Positions 26,718 to 36,623 are shown, numbered from the stretch's first letter. The stretch is DNA of 64,000 bases from Bradyrhizobium sp. LHD-71 (GCF_031157255.1 NZ_JAVIFX010000022.1:64501-128500); one strand, 5' to 3'. Notes: generated by a model from the sequence alone, not told the origin. A program made the numbers and translations.

Positions 26718-27494
26718 ATGACGAACAAGGTCAAGACCATCTGGCAATCCGGCAAGGCCGTCATCAACGGCTGGCTGGCGATCCCGTCGGGCTTTTCGGC
26801 CGAGATGATGGCGCAGTGCGGGTTCGACAGCGTCACCGTCGATCTGCAGCACGGCGTGCAGGACTATCTGTCGATGGTGCACTGCTTCCAAGCAATGCAG
26901 CCACATCCAGTAACGCCTCTGGTACGGGTGCCATGGAATGAACCCGGTATCATCGGCAAGGTGCTCGATGCAGGCGCGCAGGGCGTGATCTGCCCAATGG
27001 TCAACACGCCGGAGGAAGCCGAAGCCTTCGTCGCCGCGTGCAAATATCCGCCGCGCGGCACGCGCAGCAACGGACCGGTGCGCGCCGGCCTCTACGGCGA
27101 GCCGGGGACCTACCAGAAGACCGCAAATGCGGAGACGCTGTGCATTCCGATGATCGAGACGCAGAGCGCAGTCAGGAATCTCGAGCCGATCCTCGATGTC
27201 GAGGGCATTGCCGGTGTCTATATCGGACCTTCAGACCTCGGCCTGTCCTACGGGCTGGCGCCGAAGTTCGACCGGCAGGAGCCGGAGATCCTTGCGATCT
27301 ACGACCGCGTGATCGCCGAATGTGCCAAGCGCAAGATCTTCGCCGGCATCCACACCGGCGGCGCCGAGGATGCGGCAAAGTGCATCGCGCGCGGCTTCCG
27401 CCTGGTGACGCTGACCAATGATGTGAGCCTGATGGCGCTCGCGGCGCGCAACGCGGTGGCGCAGACGCGCAAGGACTCCAAGGGAGCCGCGTGA
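26718..27494 (+). CDS. HpcH/HpaI-family aldolase
   Basis: The 258-residue protein has the class II HpaI signature: FDSVTVDLQHGVQDY near the N-terminus, RVPWNEPGIIGKVLDAGAQGVICPMVNTPEEAE, then the metal ligands in MIETQSAV (Glu) and YIGPSDLGLSYG (Asp). It cleaves 2-keto-3-deoxy or 4-hydroxy-2-oxo diacids to pyruvate and an aldehyde, or acts on citryl-CoA-like substrates. The position next to carboxylate-binding proteins and the RraA-like protein suggests one catabolic theme, by inference. Confidence 0.92.
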   Translation: MTNKVKTIWQSGKAVINGWLAIPSGFSAEMMAQCGFDSVTVDLQHGVQDYLSMVHCFQAMQPHPVTPLVRVPWNEPGIIGKVLDAGAQGVICPMVNTPEEAEAFVAACKYPPRGTRSNGPVRAGLYGEPGTYQKTANAETLCIPMIETQSAVRNLEPILDVEGIAGVYIGPSDLGLSYGLAPKFDRQEPEILAIYDRVIAECAKRKIFAGIHTGGAEDAAKCIARGFRLVTLTNDVSLMALAARNAVAQTRKDSKGAA

Positions 27495-27499
27495 CGCGG

Positions 27500-27519
27500 A
27501 GGCGAAGCGTTCGCCTTTT
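27500..27519 (+). terminator. Possible terminator after the HpaI-type aldolase gene
   Basis: A 7-bp stem AGGCGAA/TTCGCCT with a 3-base loop follows the stop by five bases and is followed by TTT. Short, so moderate support only. The convergent thioesterase gene ends at the same point. Confidence 0.45.
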
Positions 27520-27946
27520 AAGCATTCCTCCCCGGCACGGGACGGGAGGTCACCTGAAACACGCCGGTGCAGCGAAGCGCGATCTTGCCGTCGGCGAAGA
27601 TCCGCCCCGAGGAATGGGCCAGCGTCCTGCCGACGCGATCGACCTGCCCCACCGCCTCCAGCCAGGCGCCGATCGACGCTGAGGCAATGTAATCGAGGCC
27701 GAGATGGGCCGTGACCAGCGCGAGCGGAGGTGTCGTGCTCATCGCTGCCAGCCGTCCGAGATAGACGTCCGCCAGCGCCGAGAACAGCGCCCCATGGCAG
27801 GTGCCGCGGCTGTTGACGTGGCGCGCATCGACCCGCAGCCCGAGGCGATAGTCGGCGCCTTCGCCCGCCTCAAAAATCGGTCCGATCAGGTCGAGGTAGC
27901 CCGAGGAGCGCTTTGACTGCGAGAAGCCGGCCGGGATGTCGGTCAT
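27518..27946 (-). CDS. PaaI-family hotdog thioesterase
   Basis: A 142-residue single hotdog domain with VNSRGTCHGALFSALADVYLG, the PaaI-type helix bearing HGG/A and the catalytic acid (Asp60). The last strands are FADGKIALRCTGVFQV. It hydrolyses an acyl-CoA, often aromatic. The ATG at 27946 is used because the longer frame upstream is a shadow of the neighbouring gene. It lies downstream of the nitronate monooxygenase gene on the same strand. Confidence 0.88.
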   Translation of the reverse strand: MTDIPAGFSQSKRSSGYLDLIGPIFEAGEGADYRLGLRVDARHVNSRGTCHGALFSALADVYLGRLAAMSTTPPLALVTAHLGLDYIASASIGAWLEAVGQVDRVGRTLAHSSGRIFADGKIALRCTGVFQVTSRPVPGRNA

Positions 27947-28022
27947 TCGGTCTTCCGTGCTCAGCCGCGCAGTCGGTCGGCGAACCGACTGCGCTTCATA
28001 CGGGCTCGTTACGGGTCGACGC

Positions 28023-29021
28023 TCACGCCGCCCTTGCGTTTGCGGTCCAGCCGTCGAAGGCGGGATCGCTCGCCTCGAAGTATTCCTTGCGCAGCCGCGC
28101 AACGAACTCTTCGACCGAGACGATGCCCTTGACGCTGCCGATGCCCTGGCCCGAGCCCCAGATGTCCTTCCAGGCCTTCGGCTTGGTGCGCTCGCCGTCC
28201 GCCGAGGTCGCAAAGCTCATCTGCGTCTTGTCGGAGGTCGGCAGCGCCTCGGGATCGAGGCCGGCATTCCTGATCGACGGCTTCAGGTAGTTGCCGTGCA
28301 CGCCGGTGAAGGCGTTCGAGTAGACGATGTCGTCGGCACCGTGCTCGACCACCATGGCCTTGTAACCCAGCGCAGCGTTCGCCTCATGGGTCGCGACGAA
28401 GGCGGTGCCGATGTAACCGAAGTCCGCGCCCAGCACGCGCGCTGCGCGCACCGCCCGGCCGTTGCCCATGGCGCCCGACAGCGCGATAGGCCCGTTGAAC
28501 CACTCGCGCGTTTCGGTGACGAAGGCGAGCGGTGACACGGTGCCGGCGTGGCCGCCTGCGCCCGCAGCCACAAGGATCAGCCCGTCAGCGCCCTTCTCGG
28601 CGGCCTTGTGCGCGAAGGTCTGGTTGATCACGTCGTGGAAGACGAGCCCGCCCCAGCCGTGCACCGCCTGATTGAGTTCGGGGCGTGCGCCGAGCGAGGT
28701 GATGATCAGCGGCACCTTGTACTTCTCGCACATGGCAAGATCGGCATCGAGGCGATTGTTGGAGCGGTGCACGATCTGGTTGACCGCGAACGGCGCCGAC
28801 AGGCGATCCGGATTCTTGCGGTCGTGCTCGGCGAGCTCCTCCTTGATGCGGGCGAGCCACTCGTCGAGCATTGACTGCGGACGCGCGTTCAGCGCCGGAA
28901 ACGAACCGACGATGCCCGCCTTGCACTGGGCAATCACGAGCTCCGGGCCCGACACGATGAACATCGGCGAGCCGATGACCGGGATCGACAGCCGGTTCTT
29001 GAACAAGGCAGGCATTGGCAT
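28023..29021 (-). CDS. Nitronate monooxygenase-family flavoprotein
   Basis: The 332-residue TIM-barrel protein shows the NMO/2-nitropropane dioxygenase signatures IPVIGSPMFIVSGPELV at the N-terminus, DGLILVAAGAGGHAGTVSPLAFV with the FMN phosphate loop and the histidine, and IALSGAMGNGRAVRAARVLGADFGYIGTAF. It uses FMN to oxidise alkyl nitronates or reduces enoyl substrates. GAGGG precedes the ATG. The 76-bp gap to the thioesterase gene permits cotranscription. Confidence 0.93.
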   Translation of the reverse strand: MPMPALFKNRLSIPVIGSPMFIVSGPELVIAQCKAGIVGSFPALNARPQSMLDEWLARIKEELAEHDRKNPDRLSAPFAVNQIVHRSNNRLDADLAMCEKYKVPLIITSLGARPELNQAVHGWGGLVFHDVINQTFAHKAAEKGADGLILVAAGAGGHAGTVSPLAFVTETREWFNGPIALSGAMGNGRAVRAARVLGADFGYIGTAFVATHEANAALGYKAMVVEHGADDIVYSNAFTGVHGNYLKPSIRNAGLDPEALPTSDKTQMSFATSADGERTKPKAWKDIWGSGQGIGSVKGIVSVEEFVARLRKEYFEASDPAFDGWTANARAA

Positions 29022-29228
29022 CTCAAAAATCCCTCAAAGCTTGGCGGCCGCCTCGCCTGATCGGCTGATCGTCCCGGCCGGATGGTCGCGGCGCACGATG
29101 CCAGAACCCGGCCCAGATGCAATCGGCGGGGACGGCGCGTTTTCGCGATAGGCCAATGCGGCGAACGCATTGTACGATGATAGGCATCATCTCTAATCGC
29201 CAGCCGGACAACCGAGGCCAGCTCCGGC

Positions 29229-29795
29229 TTACTGGCAGGCGGCGCGCGTCACGAAGGTGTCGATCCGGCAGTCGCCTTCCTTGCGCTGATAGCCGGGCAT
29301 GTAGATGCGCGGGTTGCAGGTCTCGGCCGACTCGGTGTCGAGGCTCCGCCCCGCCGTATAACCCCTCTCCTTGCAGAGCTTTTCGCTCGCCGCGTAGCAG
29401 TCGGGTGCGCCGTTGGCGGCGCGCGGGCAGAGCGAACGTCCCATGGCGAAGCCCGCGGTCGGAATGCCCGTCAACGTGTCGAGTGCGCCTTTGTTGATGT
29501 CGAAAATGCGCTGCTGTGTCCCCTTGAGGCCCGAGGACACGCCGTCGGCGGAGTCGCGAAACCACTCGCCGAGCTTGTCGATCAGGCCCGGGCGGCTGGA
29601 CGCTGGCGGAGCGGAGGAAGGCGTCGATGGCGATTGCGGGGCAAACGATGTCGCGGGCGGCTGCTCCGGCGCGGGGGCTGGCGAGGTCTGCGCGCGCAAC
29701 GGCGCGATCGCGGCGACCAGGCCGAACAGCACCAATACCAGCCACGCCGCGCCGCGGCGCCTTGCTGGACGTCCCGCCGTAACCCTTCTGGACAT
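29229..29795 (-). CDS. Secreted hypothetical protein with C-terminal cysteines
   Basis: A 188-residue product. An N-terminal signal or anchor (residues 12-35, AAWLVLVLFGLVAAIAPLRAQ) is followed by a proline-serine-rich linker (36-70) and a domain carrying six cysteines (LCPRAANG, DCYAASEKLCK, ETCNP, DCRIDT, AACQ). The cysteines probably form disulfides in the periplasm. I do not recognise the family by name. Confidence 0.8.
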   Translation of the reverse strand: MSRRVTAGRPARRRGAAWLVLVLFGLVAAIAPLRAQTSPAPAPEQPPATSFAPQSPSTPSSAPPASSRPGLIDKLGEWFRDSADGVSSGLKGTQQRIFDINKGALDTLTGIPTAGFAMGRSLCPRAANGAPDCYAASEKLCKERGYTAGRSLDTESAETCNPRIYMPGYQRKEGDCRIDTFVTRAACQ

Positions 29796-29849
29796 CCGCG
29801 CAGCCTACGCGCTCAAGGGCGTCAACAAAAGGGCAATCTGAGCGGCAGC

Positions 29850-30431
29850 TCAGAACACCCAGTAGGCAATCACGAAGCCCAGCGCGAGGCCGATCGCGCC
29901 GATCGTCACCCAGAAGCCCAGACGCTCCTCGATGATCTTCCGCGCGCTCGGGCCGTAGCGATTCAACAGGAACGCCAGCAGATAGAAGCGCGCGCCGCGG
30001 GTGATGACGGAGAACAGGATGAAGAGCGGCAGGCTGTAGCCGGCGAAGCCCGAAGTGATGGTCACGAGCTTGTAGGGGATCGGCGTGAAGCCCTTCAGGA
30101 GAATGATCCATGCACCGTATTCGGCGTAGGCTGCACGGAATTGCTCGACCTTGTCGCCATAGCCGTAGAGCTGGATGATCCAGCCGCCGATCGAGTCATA
30201 GAGCAGCGCGCCGATCGCGTAGCCGAGCACGCCGCCTGCAACCGAGGTGACCGTGCAGACCAGCGCGAAGAACCACGCCCGTTGCGGCTTGGCCAGCGAC
30301 ATCGGGATCAGCATCACGTCGGGCGGCACCGGGAAGAACGAGCTTTCGGCGAAGGAGACGATGCCAAGCGTCCAGACTGCGTAGGGCTTGTCGGCCGACG
30401 CAACACACCAGTCGTACATTCGTCTCAGCAT
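29850..30431 (-). CDS. YqaA/DedA-family (VTT-domain) membrane protein
   Basis: A 193-residue membrane protein with about five hydrophobic segments. It has the DedA-type motif SFAESSFFPVPPDVMLIPMSL near the N-terminus and the later GGVLGYAIG and LKGFTPIPYKLVTITSGFAGY segment with the conserved re-entrant loop residues. DedA proteins are linked to lipid carrier scramblase or proton-coupled functions. AGGAG lies ten bases ahead of the ATG. Confidence 0.9.
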   Translation of the reverse strand: MLRRMYDWCVASADKPYAVWTLGIVSFAESSFFPVPPDVMLIPMSLAKPQRAWFFALVCTVTSVAGGVLGYAIGALLYDSIGGWIIQLYGYGDKVEQFRAAYAEYGAWIILLKGFTPIPYKLVTITSGFAGYSLPLFILFSVITRGARFYLLAFLLNRYGPSARKIIEERLGFWVTIGAIGLALGFVIAYWVF

Positions 30432-30707
30432 GAGGCGGCCGGCTCCTAAAGAATTCGCGCTGTCGGTGACGTGAGGGCGAGGACGGTGCTTTCACATCGC
30501 TACGATCGCCTGTGGCAATCCCCCGCCCAAACGTCGAAAGCATGGCGTACTAGCAGATGAATGATGACAGTGTCGCCCTTCTCGTGCCGCCATTTGCATT
30601 CGCGGCAGCCGCCGTCACGAAACCTCAGGGAATCCGGGAACAATGACAAGCCTGTGAAACGGCCGGAAATCCCGATAATTCAGCGTACGCCGCGCCTGCG
30701 GGCAGCG

Positions 30708-31142
30708 TCAGCGCCGTTTCGGCGAGCGGCGCGCCTCCAGCGCGATCACCGGGCGGCGCACCGCCATGGCGGCGGACTTTCCGACCCCGACGACCGCTTT
30801 CGCCGCCGGCTGGGCTCTCTCGGTTGCATGGGATTTCGGCAGCTTCTCGGCGATGCCGAGCAGGCGCTCGCGCCGGTCCATCTCGGCCCAGATGTCCTGC
30901 GGATGCACGCCCGCGGCGGCCCAGACGACGGCGAGATTGTAGATCAGGTCGGCGCTTTCCCGCACGACAGCCTGCGCATCACCCTGCACGGCATCGATGA
31001 CGACTTCGATGGCCTCTTCGGCGAGCTTCTTGGCCATCTTGGCCTGGCCACGGCGAAGCAGCCGCGCGGTCCGTGAGACGCCGGGGTCCAGCTCCTTTGC
31101 TGCGACGATCGCCTTGTAGAGGCGCTCAACCGAATCACTCAT
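30708..31142 (-). CDS. hisE: Phosphoribosyl-ATP pyrophosphohydrolase-like protein (HisE)
   Basis: The 144-residue protein has the HisE/MazG-type metal site KLAEEAIEVVIDAV (E-E-x-x-E) followed by RESADLIYNLAV (E-x-x-D). HisE hydrolyses PR-ATP to PR-AMP in histidine synthesis. The all-alpha catalytic part spans about residues 5-95. The last 45 residues are an unusual alanine/arginine-rich basic tail. No other his gene is adjacent, so it may be a second copy of hisE or a dedicated house-cleaning pyrophosphatase. Confidence 0.85.
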   Translation of the reverse strand: MSDSVERLYKAIVAAKELDPGVSRTARLLRRGQAKMAKKLAEEAIEVVIDAVQGDAQAVVRESADLIYNLAVVWAAAGVHPQDIWAEMDRRERLLGIAEKLPKSHATERAQPAAKAVVGVGKSAAMAVRRPVIALEARRSPKRR

Positions 31143-31278
31143 GCGACCAGACTAACGGAATGCCGTGGCGCACGTGTTAACGTCGTGGTGCCAATTGCAC
31201 ACGCCAAGTGAAGGAAAATGGAAGACCCCGACACCTCGGCTCTCAAAGAAGTCTCACAGCAGCGTGCAGCGTGCGTCA

Positions 31279-31743
31279 CTACCAGCCGATCCGCGGCGGA
31301 CCGTAATTGGTCGTGTTCGGGTTCTGCGGATCGATACGCTGGTAACGATCGGGCCAGTTCGGATTGTAGTTTCGGTAGGCGCCTGGCTGGTGGCGGGGCA
31401 CGTACGGCCGCTGGTAGCCGTAGCGATAGCCGTAGGCGCGCCGGTGATAATTTTCGTAGGCCTCGCGGCGCTGCTGGGCGGCAATGACGCCGCCGACTGC
31501 GCCGATCATCAGACCCATCATGGCGGCACCCGCCGCCGCATCGCCGCGCCTTGCACGCGTTCGCTTGCGTGCGCCGAACTCCACGGCGTCAGCCGGAGTC
31601 ACTTGCTGGCCGGACGAAGCCCGCAGAGCAGGCAGCGCCTGAGCGTCGAAGGACGTCACGACCAGCGCCGCAATCGACGCCAGCAACATGAGACGCGCTC
31701 TCGCCGAAGGCGAGGCAGCAAGGTTTGGACGACGAAACAACAT
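31279..31743 (-). CDS. Secreted glycine/tyrosine/arginine-rich hypothetical protein
   Basis: A 154-residue product with a hydrophobic N-terminal signal (residues 17-35, ending SFDAQA). A short glycine/alanine-rich hydrophobic hairpin (AAAGAAMMGLMIGAVGGVIAA) and a tail of YGYRYGYQRPYVPRHQ-type sequence follow. Glycine-zipper plus Tyr/Arg/Pro-rich tails like this are typical of small alphaproteobacterial envelope proteins of unknown function. The exact start is uncertain; 31743 is the most likely. Confidence 0.65.
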   Translation of the reverse strand: MLFRRPNLAASPSARARLMLLASIAALVVTSFDAQALPALRASSGQQVTPADAVEFGARKRTRARRGDAAAGAAMMGLMIGAVGGVIAAQQRREAYENYHRRAYGYRYGYQRPYVPRHQPGAYRNYNPNWPDRYQRIDPQNPNTTNYGPPRIGW

Positions 31744-32011
31744 CTGTGCTGATCCCGCGCGGCAGCGCTCGTCCGGGACATGAACCCGCCGCATTGAAGT
31801 CATCATGGCCCGCGCAATGTGAATGCAACTTGAACAGCAATGTTCCATTCTGCGACGTTTCGTCCGTTGTGGACAGCCCGCGCGAGCGTCACGCAAACAT
31901 CATCAGAAACATCGACAGATTCGAGGTCGCGCTGCGGACGATCCTGTGTTTTTATCCGACGGATTCACAGGCTCATCGTGAGTCGGCGCTCCCTCGATCG
32001 AAGTGCGTATC

Positions 32012-33052
32012 ATGCGTGTTCAACCCGCCGTCCGGTCATTTTTCCTGTTATTCGCAGCCCTGAGTACACTTGCGCTTCTCGGGGCGTTTTCCACCCCGGC
32101 CGATGCTGCGACGGCGATCCGCTTCACGCTCGACCGGCGCATCGACGGCGCCGCGGTGCCGTTCGCGGTCGCCATGCACCGCGGGCTTTATCGGGCCGAG
32201 GATCTCGACGTGGCGACGACGGCGGTGAACGGATCGGCCGAGGCCCTCGCCAAGCTCGCCAAGGGCGAAGCCGACATCGCGCTCGCCGATTTCAACGAGC
32301 TGATCCGCTATCGCGACGGCGCCAATGGCACACCGCTGAAAGCGGTCTTCATCATGCACAACGAGAACGGCTACGCGATCATCGCCCGCCGCAGCCGCGG
32401 CGTCGACAGCGTGACCGACCTGCAAGGCAAGACGATCGGCGTCGCGGAGGGCGATCTGGCGATCCGGATGTGGCCCTCCCTTGCGAAGCGCGTCGGGCTC
32501 GACGCCAGCAAGGTCAAGCTGGAGAAGATCGGCGCGGCGGTGCGTGAGCCGATGCTGTCGGCGGGACAGGTCGATGCCGTCAGCGGCATGTCCTACGCCT
32601 CGGCGATCAATGTGCGCGACCGGGGCGTGCCTCGCTCGGATCTTCTGGTCATCCGCTTCACCGATTTCGGCGACCGCTCCTACGGACGGGCGCTGGTCGT
32701 CAACCCCGCATTCGCGGCCGCCAACCCCGACGCCGTATCGCGCTTCATTCGCGCGGTGATCAACGGCGTAAGGTTCGCGGTCAAGGATCCGGTGCACGCG
32801 ACCGAGGATGTCCTGGCGCAGATGGACGGCGGCTCGCGCGAACTCGAGCAGGAGCGCGTTCGTGCGATCCTGCATGACAACATCGTCACCCCCGAAGTCC
32901 GGCGCGACGGTATCGGCGACATGACCGCCGAGCGTTTCGACGCTTCGCTGGAACAGATCGCGGTTGACTACAAGTTTCGCAACCGGCCCGCGGCACAGGA
33001 CGTTTTCAACGGCGCTTTCCTTCCCCCGGCGACATCGCGTAAGATCGAGTGA
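32012..33052 (+). CDS. ABC-type NMT1/THI5/SsuA-like periplasmic binding protein
   Basis: The 346-residue protein has a signal peptide (hydrophobic residues 11-27, cleavage near ADAAT). Its body is of NMT1/SsuA type: AAVPFAVAMHRGLYRAEDLDV, then GEADIALADFNELIRY, DLQGKTIGVAEGDLAIRMWPSLAKRVG and QVDAVSGMSYASA. Such proteins bind nitrate, sulfonates or pyrimidine precursors. No membrane or ATPase partner of that importer family is adjacent; the next gene is an exporter. An upstream GTG at 32003 is an alternative start. Confidence 0.85.
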   Translation: MRVQPAVRSFFLLFAALSTLALLGAFSTPADAATAIRFTLDRRIDGAAVPFAVAMHRGLYRAEDLDVATTAVNGSAEALAKLAKGEADIALADFNELIRYRDGANGTPLKAVFIMHNENGYAIIARRSRGVDSVTDLQGKTIGVAEGDLAIRMWPSLAKRVGLDASKVKLEKIGAAVREPMLSAGQVDAVSGMSYASAINVRDRGVPRSDLLVIRFTDFGDRSYGRALVVNPAFAAANPDAVSRFIRAVINGVRFAVKDPVHATEDVLAQMDGGSRELEQERVRAILHDNIVTPEVRRDGIGDMTAERFDASLEQIAVDYKFRNRPAAQDVFNGAFLPPATSRKIE

Positions 33053-33108
33053 CGTTGATACCGCAAGACGCGCGCGCCGCCACTGGACGCCGCCCACCTG
33101 TGTGACGA

Positions 33109-34911
33109 ATGGCGCTTTTCCATCTCTATGCCCGCGTCCTCAAATCGCTCGGATCGGAAGCCCGGCTCGGCTGGTTCCTCGCGCTTGCCAACGTGCTGCT
33201 CGCGATCGCGCAGTTCGCAGAACCGGTGCTGTTCGGCTGGATCATCGACGCCCTTACCAACGGCCAGGCGGCCGGCACGCGGGCGATACCGCCCTCGATC
33301 TGGCCGCTGCTGGGGGCCTGGGTCGGCTTCGGCCTCTTCACCATCGCCTGCAACGCCATCGTCGCGCTGCAGGCCGACCGGCTCGCGCACCGGCAGCGCC
33401 AGGCGGTGCTGACGAACTATTTCGACCACATCCTGCAACTGCCTTTGACCTTTCACACCGGCGTGCATTCCGGCCGGCTGATGAAGGTGATGCTGCAGGG
33501 CACCGATGCGCTCTGGGGCATCTGGCTCAGCTTCTTCCGTGAGCACCTGGCCTCGATCGTCTCGCTGATCGTGCTGTTGCCGCTGTCGCTCTATCTGAAC
33601 TGGCGGCTCGCGATCCTGCTGTTCGTCCTGTGCATCGTCTTCACCGTGCTGACGACCATCGTCGTGCGCAAGACCTATGGCATGCAGAACGAGGTCGAGG
33701 AGCATTATTCCGATCTCGCCGCGCGCGCGTCCGACGCGCTCGGCAACGTCGCGCTGGTGCAGAGCTTCGTGCGTGTCGACGCCGAGGTGCAGGACCTGCG
33801 CAAGCTCGCCAGCAGGCTGCTGTCCGCGCAGATGCCGGTGCTGTCCTGGTGGGCTCTCGTCGCCGTAATGACACGCACGTCGACGACCATCACCATCCTG
33901 TCGATCTTCGTCGTCGGCGTATTGCTGCACGGGCAGGGTCTCGCCACCATCGGCGAGATCGTGATGTTCGTGAACTTCGCGACCATGCTGATCGCCAAGC
34001 TCGAGCAGGTGGTCAGCTTCGTCAACACCATCTTCATGGAAGCGCCGCGGCTGAAGCAGTTCTACGAGGTGCTCGATGCGACGCCGGCGGTGCGCGACCG
34101 GCCCGACGCAATCGACCCTGGCCGCCTCTCCGGCCTCGTCGAGTTCCAGGACGTCTCGTTCTCCTATGACGGCAAGCGGCCCGCGGTGGAGGATCTCTCC
34201 TTCACGGCGCTGCCCGGGCAGACGATCGCGCTGGTCGGTCCGACCGGCGCCGGCAAGTCCACCGCGATCGCGCTGTTGCATCGGGCCTTCGATCCGCAGT
34301 CCGGCGTCATCAAGATCGACGGCATGGACGTGCGCGGGCTGAAACTCTCGGCGCTGCGACGGAACATCGGCGTCGTGTTCCAGGAAGCGCTGCTGTTCAA
34401 CCGTTCGATCGCCGACAACCTGCGCGTCGGCAAGCCGGACGCCACCGAGGCGGAAATGAAGATGGCCGCCGAGCGCTCGCAGGCGCTGGAGTTCATCGAG
34501 CGCGGCGAGCAGAAGTTCGACACCAATGCCGGCGAGCGCGGACGCATGCTGTCCGGCGGCGAGCGTCAGCGGCTGTCGATCGCACGCGCGCTGCTCAAGG
34601 ACCCGCCGATCCTGATCCTCGACGAGGCGACCAGCGCGCTCGACGCGGTCACCGAGGCGAAGGTCAACGCCGCGCTCGACGAGGTGATGAAAGGTCGCAC
34701 CACCTTCGTCATCGCCCACCGCCTCTCCACCATCCGCAATGCCACGCGCATCCTCGTGTTCGACAACGGCAAGGTGATCGAGAGCGGCACCTTCGACGAA
34801 CTGGTCGCGCGCGGCGGCCATTTCGCCGAACTTGCGAAAGCGCAATTCATGGTGCAGGAGCAGGCTCGGGCCGAGGCGATGCCTCTCGCCAGCGTGGAAC
34901 CGGACAAATAG
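33109..34911 (+). CDS. NdvA/ChvA-like glucan ABC exporter (fused permease-ATPase)
   Basis: A 600-residue half transporter. Six hydrophobic segments span about residues 20-300, and a nucleotide-binding domain follows with Walker [11 protein letters not shown] (about 376-385), signature LSGGERQR (about 481) and Walker [13 protein letters not shown]. The start [24 protein letters not shown] and [20 protein letters not shown] align with cyclic beta-1,2-glucan exporters NdvA/ChvA. Bradyrhizobia make beta-1,3/1,6 cyclic glucans, so the substrate need not be the 1,2 type. It exports from cytoplasm to periplasm. Confidence 0.85.
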   Translation: MALFHLYARVLKSLGSEARLGWFLALANVLLAIAQFAEPVLFGWIIDALTNGQAAGTRAIPPSIWPLLGAWVGFGLFTIACNAIVALQADRLAHRQRQAVLTNYFDHILQLPLTFHTGVHSGRLMKVMLQGTDALWGIWLSFFREHLASIVSLIVLLPLSLYLNWRLAILLFVLCIVFTVLTTIVVRKTYGMQNEVEEHYSDLAARASDALGNVALVQSFVRVDAEVQDLRKLASRLLSAQMPVLSWWALVAVMTRTSTTITILSIFVVGVLLHGQGLATIGEIVMFVNFATMLIAKLEQVVSFVNTIFMEAPRLKQFYEVLDATPAVRDRPDAIDPGRLSGLVEFQDVSFSYDGKRPAVEDLSFTALPGQTIALVGPTGAGKSTAIALLHRAFDPQSGVIKIDGMDVRGLKLSALRRNIGVVFQEALLFNRSIADNLRVGKPDATEAEMKMAAERSQALEFIERGEQKFDTNAGERGRMLSGGERQRLSIARALLKDPPILILDEATSALDAVTEAKVNAALDEVMKGRTTFVIAHRLSTIRNATRILVFDNGKVIESGTFDELVARGGHFAELAKAQFMVQEQARAEAMPLASVEPDK

Positions 34912-35135
34912 CTACCAGGGGCGCTCCAAAGCGGGACAACTGCGCTACAAATTGGACCGATATCCTTGGCGATTGGGCAATTATAGATCGTCTTTTAAGC
35001 TTTCGACTCAAGTTAGTTTTGCTAGAATGCACGACAACTTCGCGGTAAAGCCCGTCCGCTTGCAAACTACCAAGAGCAACTTTCGCGAAGGTCGGCATCT
35101 TACGTGGATGCGCCTTCAGGACCGGAACCGGACTC

Positions 35136-36623
35136 GTGCATCACTTGCCAGCATCCCATCGCTTCTCATCGTTTCGCTTTGTCGCACTCGCCGTCATCGC
35201 CTGTGCTGCCGTCGTCGCGCTTGCGCAGCCGGCGCGGTCTGAAGCGCTGATCGTCGTCGAGGCGGATTCGGGACGGGTGATCTACCAGGAGAACGCGACC
35301 TACCCCTGGCATCCTGCTTCCGTCACCAAGCTGATGACGATGTATGTGGCGCTGAAGGCGGTGAAGGAAGGCCGCATGCAGCTCGACACGCTGCTGACCG
35401 TCTCGCCGACCGCCGCCGCGCAGGCTCCGTCGAAGATGGGCTTCAAGGCCGGCACCACCGTCACGCTGGAAAACGCGCTGGCGATGATGATGGTCAAGTC
35501 CGCAAACGACATGGCGGTGGTGATCGCCGAGGGCGTCGGCGGTTCGATCGAGAAGTTCGCCGACGAGATGAACAGGACCGCGTTGCGGCTCGGCATGACG
35601 CAGACGACCTACGTCAATCCGAACGGACTGCCGGCCGACGCTCAGATCACCTCGGCGCGCGACATGGCGATGCTTGCGCGCGCCATCATTCGCGATTTGC
35701 CTGAGTATGAGTATTTCGCGCAGATCCCGGCGATCAAGTTCGGCCGGCGGGTGACGCGCAATTTCAACAGCCTGATCGGCCGCTACCCCGGCGCCGACGG
35801 GATGAAGACCGGCTTCATCTGCGCCTCCGGCTTCAACCTCGTCGCCTCGGCGACCCGCAACGGCAAGCGCATGATCGCCGTCGTGCTGGGTGCGCCGTCC
35901 TCGCCGGTGCGCGCCGCGAAGGCCGCCCAGCTGCTCGAGCGCGGCTTCAGCAAGACCTCGGGCCTGTCATGGCTGACGCCGTCACACGGCACGCTCGCCT
36001 CGATGGAGCCGGTGCTGGCAGACCCGCCGAACCTGCGCGACGACATGTGCGGGCCGAAACGCAAGCGGCCGGGCATCCAGTCCGACGACGATCACGTCGA
36101 GATCGCAGCCGGCACCAACGGAACGAGCGAGAACGGCGACGGCAACTTCTCGCTGTTCTCGGCCGGGGCGTCAGCCTCGCTGAAGCCGTCGGAGATGCTG
36201 GCGCTGCCGGCGGCCGCCGCCGAGCCGATGGTCGTCTATACCGGTCCGAAGCGTTCGGGCGCAGCGCTGGTCGCAGCCGTTGCCGCCGACGAAGCGAGCC
36301 AGACGCCGCCCGCCAAGAAGGGCAAGAAGAAAGGCGTCACCGCGAAGATCGCCGTCAAGCCCGATGCTGCGGGCGCCAAGCCGGACGCTAAGCCTGCGGC
36401 CAAGTCGGCGACACCGAGCAAGCCGGCCGCGCAGAAGCAGGCTGCAAAGAACCCGGCCGAACCGAAGCCGGTGCAGGCCAAGGGCACCAAGGAAACCGTC
36501 AAGGATGCCGCGAAGGGCGGCGCCAAGGCGGAAGCAAAAGCGAGCGCCGCTGCCAAGCCCGCCGCCGCGGCCGCTCCTGCCGCAGCCAAGCCGAAGCCTG
36601 CGGCGAAGGACGCGAAGAACTGA
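35136..36623 (+). CDS. D-alanyl-D-alanine carboxypeptidase with Ala/Lys/Pro-rich tail
   Basis: A 495-residue periplasmic protein. A signal peptide (residues 14-35) leads into a peptidase S11 domain with Ser62-x-x-Lys65 (ASVTK), Ser122-Ala-Asn124 (KSAND) and Lys224-Thr-Gly226 (MKTGF). It removes the terminal D-Ala from peptidoglycan stem peptides. The last ~115 residues are almost entirely Ala, Lys, Pro and some Gly and Thr, like a histone-H1-type tail, possibly binding envelope polymers. The start is GTG. The AT-rich 220 bp upstream should hold the promoter. Confidence 0.9.
   Translation: MHHLPASHRFSSFRFVALAVIACAAVVALAQPARSEALIVVEADSGRVIYQENATYPWHPASVTKLMTMYVALKAVKEGRMQLDTLLTVSPTAAAQAPSKMGFKAGTTVTLENALAMMMVKSANDMAVVIAEGVGGSIEKFADEMNRTALRLGMTQTTYVNPNGLPADAQITSARDMAMLARAIIRDLPEYEYFAQIPAIKFGRRVTRNFNSLIGRYPGADGMKTGFICASGFNLVASATRNGKRMIAVVLGAPSSPVRAAKAAQLLERGFSKTSGLSWLTPSHGTLASMEPVLADPPNLRDDMCGPKRKRPGIQSDDDHVEIAAGTNGTSENGDGNFSLFSAGASASLKPSEMLALPAAAAEPMVVYTGPKRSGAALVAAVAADEASQTPPAKKGKKKGVTAKIAVKPDAAGAKPDAKPAAKSATPSKPAAQKQAAKNPAEPKPVQAKGTKETVKDAAKGGAKAEAKASAAAKPAAAAAPAAAKPKPAAKDAKN

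Noticed and set aside
32968-34845. 625-residue minus-strand frame opposite the NdvA-like exporter
   Set aside because: It is a high-GC antisense shadow: charged, Gly/Asp/Arg-rich, with no domain, while the plus strand encodes a complete ABC exporter.
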